DNA from: Peptococcaceae bacterium UBA4997
Lineage (GTDB): Bacteria; Bacillota; Dehalobacteriia; UBA4068; UBA4997
Assembly: GCA_002398485.1 (NCBI GenBank)
Contig: DGYV01000020.1
Span: 9,757-17,852 of the forward strand
Reading direction: 5' to 3'
DNA length: 8,096 nt
In this document: piece after piece, positions 1 through 5,836 of the stretch
Layout of the letters: each line of letters opens with the position of its first letter
How positions within the stretch are numbered: position 1 is the stretch's first letter
Program-made: the position numbers and the translations under genes
Notes under the pieces: generated by a model
Database searches by the model: none
What the model was told of the DNA's origin: nothing
Seen by the model: the letters and a program-made list of their open reading frames with translations, nothing else

Positions 1-208
1 ACAGCAGGCCTTTATTGACAGAGCTGCCATTCAGTGCGGTTTCTGCACCCCCGGTATGGTAGTTACGGGTACTTCTCTTTTGAACCAAAACCCGCATCCC
101 ACAGAAGAAGAAGTTAAAGATTACTTCCGTGGTAACTACTGTCGTTGCACAGGTTATACCTCCATTGTTGAAGCAACCTTGATGGCTGCTGAAAAAATGA
201 GCAAATAA
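1..208 (+). CDS. [2Fe-2S] iron-sulfur subunit of a molybdenum hydroxylase (3' part only)
   Basis: This is the C-terminal 68 residues of a small ferredoxin-like subunit of the xanthine dehydrogenase/aldehyde oxidase family; the 5' end is outside the window and the reading frame begins at base 2. The all-helical second [2Fe-2S] domain is visible, with Q-C-G-F-C-T-P-G (bases 32-55) and C-R-C-T-G-Y (bases 140-157), which provide the four cysteines of the cluster nearest the molybdenum site. The missing N-terminal half would carry the plant-ferredoxin-type cluster. It lies 56 bp before the FAD subunit gene with no terminator between, so it is probably in the same transcript. By eye about 26 of its 68 residues match the C-terminus of the second FeS subunit downstream, so it is an old paralogue and not a recent copy. 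It probably serves a different molybdopterin subunit encoded upstream. Confidence 0.93.
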   Translation, partial: QQAFIDRAAIQCGFCTPGMVVTGTSLLNQNPHPTEEEVKDYFRGNYCRCTGYTSIVEATLMAAEKMSK

Positions 209-248
209 TTTAAATAAGTTTTGGATGTATTGAAAATATATATTTTTT

Positions 249-257
249 AAAGGAGGT
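249..257 (+). promoter_or_regulatory. Ribosome binding site fixing a GTG start
   Basis: AAAGGAGGT lies 7 nt before the GTG at 265. It is a near-perfect anti-16S match and there is no ATG at suitable spacing, so the FAD subunit gene starts at GTG. Confidence 0.85.
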
Positions 258-264
258 AAGTATA

Positions 265-1125
265 GTGAAAAATTTTGCATATCGTGAAGCTGATTCCAAA
301 GATGCAATTTTGGCAGCTCTGGCGGAACTTAAAGATGCATATGTTATCGCCGGCGGCACCAATGTCATGTTGAACATCTTGGATAAAAAAGTTAACGACA
401 GAACTTTAGTGAATCTGCGTAATGCAAAAGAACTTCGTGGTATCAAAGACAATGGCGAAACCATAACCATTGGCGCTACCACCACAATCAGTGATCTTGA
501 ACATTCCGAATTAATTGCTGGCGAGGCTAAAGCTTTATGGCAGGCTGCGGTTAGCTTTGCTGATCCCACTACCAGGCACAGCGCCACAGTAGGCGGCAAC
601 ATCAGTAATGCTTCTCCTGCCGCCGATACAGCTACCGCCCTTATGGTTTTGGATGCTGTAGTAACCATCGAAAAAAAAGGTGCTAAAAGAGAAGTTGCTC
701 TTACCGATTTTTTCAAAGGGGTTGGCAAAACCGTATTGGCAGCTGATGAAATTGTTACTGCTATTACTTTCAAAAAATCGCATAACTGCGCTTTCATTAA
801 ACTAGGTTTAAGGAATGCTATGGCTATTTCAGTAGCCAATGTTGCTGTAAACTTGGTTAAACAAGGCGATGTTGTTAAGGATATTAAAATCGCCATGGGT
901 TCCGTAGCTCCTACTGTACGCCGCTGTGCTGAAGTTGAAAAAGCTTTGCTTGGCAAAAAGTTGGAAGATGCGGTTATAGCTGAAGCAGTTAAAGGCCTTG
1001 ATAAAGATATCAGCCCTATTGATGACATTCGTGCTACCGGCAAATATCGCAAACAAGTTGCTCCTGTTTTAGTTACCCGTGCTATTTATGCAGCTTGTGG
1101 CTGCAAGGATGGGGGTGCAAAATAA
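265..1125 (+). CDS. FAD-binding subunit of a xanthine dehydrogenase-family molybdenum hydroxylase
   Basis: This 286-residue protein is the FAD subunit (CoxM/XdhB/HcrB type) that takes electrons from the FeS subunit and passes them to the final acceptor. The PCMH-type FAD domain fills roughly residues 1-172: A-G-G-T-N at 29-33 is the first FAD pyrophosphate loop, and T-V-G-G-N at 108-112 followed by N-A-S-P-A-A-D at 115-121 is the second. The C-terminal CO-dehydrogenase flavoprotein domain follows (about 173-280), ending in the typical Y-R-x-x-V-A-P-V-L-V-x-R-A at 261-273. Length is normal for the family. There is no inserted [4Fe-4S] loop of the kind found in the 4-hydroxybenzoyl-CoA reductase beta subunit, which argues against that enzyme. 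The GTG start is set by a strong ribosome site. The stop codon overlaps the next ATG by one base (TAATG), implying coupled translation with the FeS subunit. Confidence 0.96.
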   Translation: MKNFAYREADSKDAILAALAELKDAYVIAGGTNVMLNILDKKVNDRTLVNLRNAKELRGIKDNGETITIGATTTISDLEHSELIAGEAKALWQAAVSFADPTTRHSATVGGNISNASPAADTATALMVLDAVVTIEKKGAKREVALTDFFKGVGKTVLAADEIVTAITFKKSHNCAFIKLGLRNAMAISVANVAVNLVKQGDVVKDIKIAMGSVAPTVRRCAEVEKALLGKKLEDAVIAEAVKGLDKDISPIDDIRATGKYRKQVAPVLVTRAIYAACGCKDGGAK

Positions 1126-1613
1126 TGAGTAAAGACATTCAAGTATCCTTTACTTTAAATGGCAAACCTGTTACCTATACTGTTGCTCCTCATACCAGTT
1201 TACTTCGTATGTTGCGTAACAACTACAACTACGATGTAAAATGCGGTTGTGAAGAAGGCGACTGCGGTACCTGCACTGTTTTGGTGAATGGTGAATCTAT
1301 GAAATCCTGCATTACTTTAGCAGCACAGGTTGAAGGTGCCAATATTGTTACTACCAAAGGTTTAACCTACGGTACTGATGAAATCGGCCACATGATCCAA
1401 AGAGCATTTGTTGAATGCGGTTCCATTCAGTGTGGTTTCTGCACACCCGGTATGGTTATGGCTGCTAAAGAATATATCGATGACGGCGGCATTGCTGATC
1501 GCAAAGCTATCCGTAAGGCAATTTCCGGTAACCTTTGCCGTTGCACAGGTTATGTGAAGATTGTAGATGCTATTTACAGAGTTGCAAAAGACTTAGGACG
1601 GGAGGTGCGCTAG
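1125..1613 (+). CDS. [2Fe-2S] iron-sulfur subunit of a xanthine dehydrogenase-family molybdenum hydroxylase
   Basis: This 162-residue electron-transfer subunit carries two [2Fe-2S] clusters linking the Mo site to FAD. The N-terminal plant-ferredoxin domain (about 1-78) has C42, C47, C50 and C62 in G-C-E-E-G-D-C-G-T-C and the following helix. The C-terminal helical domain has C103, C106 (Q-C-G-F-C-T-P-G), C138 and C140 (C-R-C-T-G-Y). An additional cysteine, C40, sits two residues before the first ligand. I chose the ATG at 1125, which overlaps the FAD gene stop, over an in-frame ATG at 1095 inside the FAD gene. It gives the usual family N-terminus, and a purine-rich AAGGATGGGGG (1105-1115) lies in front of it. 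The stop at 1611-1613 abuts the next ATG. It is about 38% identical by eye to the truncated FeS subunit at the window start over the shared part. Confidence 0.96.
   Translation: MSKDIQVSFTLNGKPVTYTVAPHTSLLRMLRNNYNYDVKCGCEEGDCGTCTVLVNGESMKSCITLAAQVEGANIVTTKGLTYGTDEIGHMIQRAFVECGSIQCGFCTPGMVMAAKEYIDDGGIADRKAIRKAISGNLCRCTGYVKIVDAIYRVAKDLGREVR
1601..1606 (+). promoter_or_regulatory. Ribosome binding site for the molybdopterin subunit
   Basis: GGAGGT inside the last codons of the FeS gene lies 7 nt before the ATG at 1614. Together with the directly abutting stop codon (TAG then ATG), it fixes this start and indicates translational coupling. Confidence 0.8.
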
Positions 1614-4031
1614 ATGGCAAATTTAAAATTAGTTGGTAATCGTGTGCCAAGGCATGACGCCTGGGCCAAAGTAAAAGGCGAGCAAGCATATTCTGATGAC
1701 TTTGCAATGCCCGGTATGATTTACGGCAAGGTTCTGCGCAGTAAATATCCCGCGGCTATCCTTAAATCCATCGATACATCAAAAGCGCTTGCTTTACCCG
1801 GCGTACATTGTGTATTGACGGCAAAAGATTTAGTAGAAAACACAGACGTTACCAAATTTGGTCAAATGCGTGACGTTGGTGGAGGTTTTGAAGGTTTATA
1901 CAAAGTATTGGCAGACGGCAAGGTCCGTTATAAATCCGAAGCTATTGCTTTGATAGCTGCCGATACCGAAGAGCTTTGTGAAGAAGCTTGCAACTTAATC
2001 GAAGTTGAATATGAAGTTACCGAAGGCGTTTATGATGCCAGAGAAGCTTTGAAACCTGGTGCTTACCTAGTTTCCAGCGAAGATGATTCTAACCTTATTA
2101 TGCGCTCCCATATTGGTAAAGGTGACATTAAAAAAGGTTTTGAAGAAGCTGATTATATCATTGAAAATGATTATTTCGTTCACCAGCACGACCATGTCTA
2201 TTTGGAAACTGAAGGCGGTGTTTGCTGGGTAGACCAGGATGGCGTTATTACCATGCGTGTTGGTACCCAGGTACTTGAACACTATCGTACTATTGCTAAA
2301 CTGATGCATTTACCTCACAACAAAGTTCGTAATATGGGTGTTGCCATGGGCGGCGGCTTTGGCGGTAAAGAAGAAATCACCGTTGAAACTTACCTTTGCT
2401 TATTGGCACAAGCTACCCGTAAACCTGTTAAAATGGTTTGGGACCGCAGCGAATCCTTGGAGGCTCACTGCAAACGTCACCCCGAACACATGCATTATAA
2501 AACAGGTTTCACCAAGGATGGTAAAATTGTAGCTCAGCAGGCTGATATTGAAATGGATGCCGGCGGTTACACTTTCCTTACTCCTTGGGTACAAATGTAT
2601 TCCACAATTGGTGCGGCAGGTTGCTACAATATCCCCAATGTAGAAATCAATGTTGCCTCTGCTATGACCAATAATATGATCTCCTCCGCAAACCGCGGTT
2701 TTGGTCAGCCCCAGGTTAACGTTGCTTATGAATCCCAAATTGATGAAGCAGCAGACGCACTTGGTATTGACAAAAGAGAGATTCGTAAAATCAACTGCCT
2801 GAAAAACGGCGATGAAGTTTCCACAGGTTTCATTCCTGAAGGCCATATTGCTTTGATCGATATGATTGACAGGGTTTGGGACGATTTGGAAAACACTTGT
2901 GGTCCTAAGAAAGAATATACCGAAGAAGGCAAAAAGGTTGGCCGTGGTATGGCTATTGGTTTCATGAGCTATGGCCGCTTGACCTTTATGCATGACTCTT
3001 CCCGTGTAGCTGTACGCATCGAGTTAGATGGTTCCGTTACCGTTCGTGCCGGCGTTCCCGACTTAGGCGGCGGCCAAGGTTCTGTACTTTGCCAGATCGT
3101 TGCTGAAGAATTGGGCTTACCTATTGAAAAAATGCACGTCTTCATTATGGATACCCACTTAACTCCTCTTTGCGGTACCACTACTGCTACCCGCCAGCTC
3201 TATATGTCCGGTAATGCTGCTCTAACTGCGGTTAAACCCTTAAGAGAACGCTTGATTAACAAAGCTTCCAAATTATTGGGCTATGCTCCTCAGTATATCG
3301 ACTTGGGCAATGAAAAAGCTTATGTTATCAACCAGCCGGATATTTGGGTTCCCATTGTTGATGTTATCGGCCACGTTTCCAACGATGGCGAAGAATTGTT
3401 CAACGAAGGCCAATTCAACGCTCCCTTTACCGAAGTTCCCGATTTGACCAATATGCGCGGTCGTATTTTGCCTGACTTCACCTATTCCGCTCATGCTGTT
3501 GAAATAGCTGTAGATGAAGAACTTGGTAAAATCGATCTTAACCACATTGTTGCTTGTTATGATGTTGGTCGTGCTGTTAACAGAAATAGCTGCGAAGGCC
3601 AAATTGAAGGCGGCGCTGTTTATAATATGTGGTATATCTGCGAAGACTTGAAACAGGAAAAAGGTATTATTAGAGCCAACAAAATCTCCACATACCTGAT
3701 TCCTACTGCTGTAGATGCTCCCGAAGTTGAACTGGATCTGATTGAATCCGCCGGTGGCCTTGGTCCTTATGGTGCTAAAGGCGTTGGTGAACCTGCGGAT
3801 AACTCCATTACTCCTGCTATTCTGAATGCTTTGAAGGATGCTACGGGCGTTCGTTTCACTAAATTCCCAATTACTCCTGAAGTAGTGTTGGATGGCATAA
3901 AAGCAAAAAAAGAAGCTGAAAAGGTTAAAGTAGTTCCCAATCCGGAAAAAGACCATGCAGCTAAATTCATTTTAGATAGCTGCCAATGCATGCCTAAAGC
4001 TCCGGTTGCGGATAAATACAAAAACCAATAG
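1614..4031 (+). CDS. Molybdopterin-binding catalytic subunit, xanthine dehydrogenase/aldehyde oxidase family
   Basis: This 805-residue catalytic subunit carries the molybdenum-pterin cofactor and hydroxylates (or reductively dehydroxylates) its substrate. The small a/b hammerhead domain is at about 18-135; the Mo-binding domains fill the rest to about residue 765. Visible cofactor and active-site motifs are T-Q at 218-219, G-G-G-F-G-G-K-E at 246-253, R-G-F-G-Q-P-Q at 361-367, G-G-G-Q-G at 485-489, the T-T-T-A-T-R segment at 522-527 and G-A-K-G-V-G-E at 720-726. By motif alignment, E253, R361 and E726 correspond to E802, R880 and the catalytic base E1261 of bovine xanthine oxidoreductase. That suggests a purine or other N-heterocycle substrate; this is inference, and nicotinate-type or other hydroxylases remain possible. 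The family usually ends soon after the T-P-E-x-V motif (here 754-758), but this protein continues about 40 residues with a Lys/Glu-rich stretch and C790-x-C792. It is the last gene of the FAD-FeS-Mo set, followed by a terminator. Confidence 0.95.
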   Translation: MANLKLVGNRVPRHDAWAKVKGEQAYSDDFAMPGMIYGKVLRSKYPAAILKSIDTSKALALPGVHCVLTAKDLVENTDVTKFGQMRDVGGGFEGLYKVLADGKVRYKSEAIALIAADTEELCEEACNLIEVEYEVTEGVYDAREALKPGAYLVSSEDDSNLIMRSHIGKGDIKKGFEEADYIIENDYFVHQHDHVYLETEGGVCWVDQDGVITMRVGTQVLEHYRTIAKLMHLPHNKVRNMGVAMGGGFGGKEEITVETYLCLLAQATRKPVKMVWDRSESLEAHCKRHPEHMHYKTGFTKDGKIVAQQADIEMDAGGYTFLTPWVQMYSTIGAAGCYNIPNVEINVASAMTNNMISSANRGFGQPQVNVAYESQIDEAADALGIDKREIRKINCLKNGDEVSTGFIPEGHIALIDMIDRVWDDLENTCGPKKEYTEEGKKVGRGMAIGFMSYGRLTFMHDSSRVAVRIELDGSVTVRAGVPDLGGGQGSVLCQIVAEELGLPIEKMHVFIMDTHLTPLCGTTTATRQLYMSGNAALTAVKPLRERLINKASKLLGYAPQYIDLGNEKAYVINQPDIWVPIVDVIGHVSNDGEELFNEGQFNAPFTEVPDLTNMRGRILPDFTYSAHAVEIAVDEELGKIDLNHIVACYDVGRAVNRNSCEGQIEGGAVYNMWYICEDLKQEKGIIRANKISTYLIPTAVDAPEVELDLIESAGGLGPYGAKGVGEPADNSITPAILNALKDATGVRFTKFPITPEVVLDGIKAKKEAEKVKVVPNPEKDHAAKFILDSCQCMPKAPVADKYKNQ

Positions 4032-4033
4032 CA

Positions 4034-4068
4034 ACACAGCAGCCTTTATATAATATATAAAGCTGTGT
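4034..4068 (+). other. Imperfect AT-rich hairpin just after the Mo subunit gene
   Basis: ACACAG (4034-4039) pairs with CTGTGT (4063-4068) and CTTTATAT (4044-4051) with ATATAAAG (4055-4062), leaving a 4-nt bulge. No T-tract follows, so it is not itself a terminator. It could protect the 3' end of the mRNA or help the terminator that comes next. Confidence 0.5.
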
Positions 4069-4073
4069 ATAAG

Positions 4074-4112
4074 AAAGCACCTGTTGTCCCCCAGCAGGTG
4101 CTTTCATTTTTT
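4074..4112 (+). terminator. Rho-independent terminator of the molybdenum hydroxylase operon
   Basis: A perfect 10-bp stem, AAAGCACCTG (4074-4083) with CAGGTGCTTT (4095-4104), has an 11-nt loop and is followed by six T (4107-4112). The T-run is on the + strand only, so it ends the hydroxylase operon 43 bp after the Mo subunit stop. Confidence 0.93.
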
Positions 4113-4130
4113 AAATTCAGAGCATTAGGA

Positions 4131-4160
4131 GTGCAAGTGTACATAAAGTAAAACTATATT
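4131..4160 (+). promoter_or_regulatory. Possible promoter for the structured intergenic element
   Basis: TATATT at 4155-4160 resembles a -10 box; the best -35 at suitable spacing is GTGCAA (4131-4136, 18-bp spacer), a poor match. If real, transcription would start near 4167, exactly at the AGCCTAAG arm that can pair with 4253-4260. The support is weak. Confidence 0.22.
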
Positions 4161-4166
4161 ACCATG

Positions 4167-4440
4167 AGCCTAAGTAAAGAATCCTAAAACAACTTTTATC
4201 CTATTCCTCTTGCCCCTTTCCCTTGAGGAAAAGGGGGCTTGCGCCCTGACCGCTTAGGCTACAGTTTCCAACTGCATCTAAGTTGTTTCAGTTGGCATGC
4301 GGATAAGCCTGGGGATTTCCCCGTTGGATCCGTTAAACGGCATTGTAAACTCTTAATGTAAACTATCTTTCGCAATGCCGTTTGCCTGCGTTTACAGCCT
4401 TAGGTGCAGGGAAACTCTATACCACACTTTACGGGCGCTT
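4167..4440 (+). ncRNA. Candidate structured non-coding RNA in a 462-bp gene-free stretch
   Basis: There is no plausible protein gene from 4113 to 4574, but the stretch is dense in inverted repeats. Seen directly: a hairpin of CCCCTTTCC (4213-4221) with GGAAA-A-GGGG (4227-4236); a closing stem of CCCTG/CAGGG (4244-4248/4407-4411), ACC/GGT (4249-4251/4403-4405) and AGGCT/AGCCT (4256-4260/4396-4400). Enclosed by it are three hairpins: 7 bp at 4268-4274/4289-4295, CGGAT/ATCCG at 4300-4304/4328-4332 with an inner GGGG/CCCC, and 11 bp at 4335-4345/4373-4383. This is a four-way-junction layout. The 27-nt loop of the third hairpin can pair with 4390-4396 as a pseudoknot. The + strand is favoured because a possible -10 lies upstream and a GC-rich hairpin (4491-4517) lies downstream, whereas the minus strand shows no T-tract terminator beyond the element. 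I do not recognise the family. It could alternatively be a palindromic intergenic repeat. Confidence 0.42.
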
Positions 4441-4490
4441 AAAATATTAAAACAATATACCAAACAGCTATTGTCATTATGGTTAAAAGT

Positions 4491-4517
4491 AAAGCGCGGG
4501 CAAGAAGCCCGCGCTTT
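4491..4517. terminator. GC-rich hairpin, probably a bidirectional terminator
   Basis: An 11-bp perfect stem, AAAGCGCGGGC (4491-4501) with GCCCGCGCTTT (4507-4517), has a 5-nt loop. On the minus strand it is 57 nt past the carboxypeptidase stop and is followed by ACTTTT; on the + strand it is followed by GTAATTTTAT. Both T-tracts are modest, but the position between convergent units fits termination from both sides. Confidence 0.75.
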
Positions 4518-4574
4518 GTAATTTTATAATATAAAAAGTTGAGATCCAAATTTACCGTAATCAACATATATCTT

Positions 4575-5663
4575 TTAAGTGGTTTTAGAGTTTAAATTAA
4601 CGGTTACGATATAGCCAGATTTATTATCGCCGCTTATTTGGTACTGACAATATTTGGGGATGTAAATACCCTTGCTGAAAAGACCGGAAGGCTTGATGTA
4701 GTAAATTTCATAATTAAAGTTTTCAGAAAGCTTAATTTTTAAATGTTCTCCGTCATAAGGGCAATTTTTCAAAAAGCTTATATACTCTTCCAGGCAAAAG
4801 CCTTTAGCTTCCATAATTATGGAATGGGGCAAGCCAACATAACGGTAATGCCAGGGTTCGCCCACAATGCCTGTAATAGAGGATTTGCCATTCTTATAGC
4901 GCTGTACAAAGCCATATTTAAAGGCATTCTTGCTGATCCAGCTATATTTGGTATCGTCTAAAAAAGCGGCAGAGGTTTTGCCTTCGGCATTTTCATATAT
5001 GCCCATATCAAAGGCGTAGCCTGTATGGTGTTCACTGGCACCTACGGCGGCGGTATCAGTGGTTTCACTTTCCGCCTCGCCGGTATTTTCTTTATAAAGT
5101 GCTTCCTGTTCAGCAAGGGAACGGTAGCCACTCCAAATGATGATGTCTTTGATGCCGCCTAAAGTATAGGCATCGGAGAGCCAGCGGTTTAGGCTTTCTA
5201 AGGTGTTTGGTGCCAAGTAAATACTGTTATCCTTAACTAAGTAGCAATCCTTTTTATTTTCGTTTACTTGAATCAGGTCAGTAGCAAGCGGCGGGTCTGT
5301 ATACGAGGTATCGGTATTTACCAGTATTAAATTACCGTTTGCCAGTTGGTTATCTTGTAAACTTACTTTTTTATATTTTTTAATTGCGGAAGCTTCCTTT
5401 TCAATGCTATATTCACTTAAATTATAACCGCTGTATAATAGAAAATTGGTGGAAAAATAATGGTTTTGGGAAGCTGTGCTTTCGGTTGAGCTATTGCCTG
5501 TTACCGAGTTTTGGGGTATGATTGTGGTTTGATTATTGGGGTCGGCCGTATTATGGCAGTAGTTGAAAATAAGCACCGCAATGCCTAAGATAATAAGCAG
5601 TAAAATTATCACGGGCGCTTTTTTAAGCCTTTTTTTAGGGCGTCGGGTTCTTCTTTGGGTCAT
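4575..5663 (-). CDS. Membrane-anchored D-alanyl-D-alanine carboxypeptidase, VanY-like (peptidase family M15)
   Basis: This 362-residue zinc D,D-peptidase trims the terminal D-Ala from peptidoglycan stem peptides outside the membrane. A basic N-terminus (R/K-rich, residues 4-15) is followed by one hydrophobic segment (about 17-34), consistent with a signal anchor, and then a Ser/Thr/Asn-rich linker to about 67. The catalytic domain shows S-G-Y-R-S at 178-182, the S-x-H-x-x-G-x-A-x-D motif at 210-219 (zinc ligands H212 and D219) and E-P-W-H at 269-272 (catalytic E269, zinc ligand H272). All family-defining residues are present. About 80 residues after the zinc domain (roughly 283-362) form a C-terminal extension rich in beta-type residues, ending in a Y-Q-I-S-G-D-N segment; I believe related Firmicute carboxypeptidases carry a similar tail. 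No vanA/vanB-type resistance genes are present nearby, so a housekeeping wall-remodelling role is more likely than glycopeptide resistance. It is divergent from the DedA gene. Confidence 0.94.
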   Translation of the reverse strand: MTQRRTRRPKKRLKKAPVIILLLIILGIAVLIFNYCHNTADPNNQTTIIPQNSVTGNSSTESTASQNHYFSTNFLLYSGYNLSEYSIEKEASAIKKYKKVSLQDNQLANGNLILVNTDTSYTDPPLATDLIQVNENKKDCYLVKDNSIYLAPNTLESLNRWLSDAYTLGGIKDIIIWSGYRSLAEQEALYKENTGEAESETTDTAAVGASEHHTGYAFDMGIYENAEGKTSAAFLDDTKYSWISKNAFKYGFVQRYKNGKSSITGIVGEPWHYRYVGLPHSIIMEAKGFCLEEYISFLKNCPYDGEHLKIKLSENFNYEIYYIKPSGLFSKGIYIPKYCQYQISGDNKSGYIVTVNLNSKTT

Positions 5664-5666
5664 TTT

Positions 5667-5675
5667 GCCACCTCT
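5667..5675 (-). promoter_or_regulatory. Ribosome binding site of the carboxypeptidase gene
   Basis: Read on the minus strand this is AGAGGTGGC, with 3 nt to the ATG at 5663 counted from its last base; the GAGGTG core is well placed and supports this start. Confidence 0.7.
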
Positions 5676-5682
5676 ATTTAAA

Positions 5683-5688
5683 ATTATA
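5683..5688 (-). promoter_or_regulatory. -10 box for the carboxypeptidase gene
   Basis: A perfect TATAAT on the minus strand, about 20 nt before the start codon, would give a very short leader beginning at about the ribosome site. No good -35 hexamer is found 16-19 bp upstream (at 17 bp the hexamer is GCTCAA), which is typical of promoters that need an activator. A perfect inverted repeat fills the spacer. Confidence 0.5.
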
Positions 5689-5706
5689 CGTCTATATATT
5701 AGACGT
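5688..5706. promoter_or_regulatory. Perfect 19-bp inverted repeat, candidate operator
   Basis: ACGTCTA (5688-5694) and TAGACGT (5700-5706) are exact inverted copies around TATAT. The repeat abuts the carboxypeptidase -10 box and occupies its -10/-35 spacer, in the divergent region shared with the DedA gene. This is the layout of a dimeric regulator site. It lies upstream of the predicted transcription start, so it would act as DNA and not as an RNA hairpin. Confidence 0.55.
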
Positions 5707-5709
5707 TGA

Positions 5710-5726
5710 GCAGGTTAAAATCCTGC
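5710..5726. repeat. Short second inverted repeat in the divergent promoter region
   Basis: GCAGG (5710-5714) and CCTGC (5722-5726) flank a 7-nt AT-rich spacer, just beside the 19-bp palindrome. It is short enough to occur by chance, but it lies where a regulator of either gene could bind. Confidence 0.25.
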
Positions 5727-5746
5727 AAAAAATCTGTAAATTTTAT

Positions 5747-5775
5747 TTGCTTTAAGCCTTAATTATTGATATTAT
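5747..5775 (+). promoter_or_regulatory. Probable promoter of the DedA gene
   Basis: TTGCTT (5747-5752) and TATTAT (5770-5775) are separated by 17 bp. The predicted start of transcription is near 5782, which leaves about 55 nt of leader before the ATG at 5837 and makes an ATG at 5783 an unlikely start. Confidence 0.45.
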
Positions 5776-5836
5776 TAATGTAATGTTTGTTTTATTTGTG
5801 CATATGGTATTCCAAAAGGGCAAAAGGGGTCAACTA

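Noticed and set aside
210..1052. Long antisense open frame (280 codons) opposite the FAD subunit gene
   Set aside because: It lies wholly opposite a gene with clear family motifs, has no ribosome site or recognisable domain, and reflects the codon bias of the sense strand. The same applies to minus-strand frames at 2400-2993 and 3273-3956 opposite the Mo subunit.
4244..4411. 6S RNA identity for the structured intergenic element
   Set aside because: A TTACAGCCT segment at the 3' side of the closing stem resembles my memory of the E. coli 6S 3' strand, but 6S is an unbranched rod with a central bubble, whereas this element has three strong local hairpins. I could not run a covariance search, so it remains only a possibility.
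4113..4490. Molybdenum-cofactor or cobalamin riboswitch
   Set aside because: Neither the GCCACTG B12 box nor the conserved Moco-element segments could be found, and the element does not lie in front of a co-directional gene.
4575..5663. Glycopeptide resistance determinant
   Set aside because: The gene is VanY-like, but no ligase, dehydrogenase, VanX or two-component system lies nearby; general carboxypeptidases of this type are widespread.
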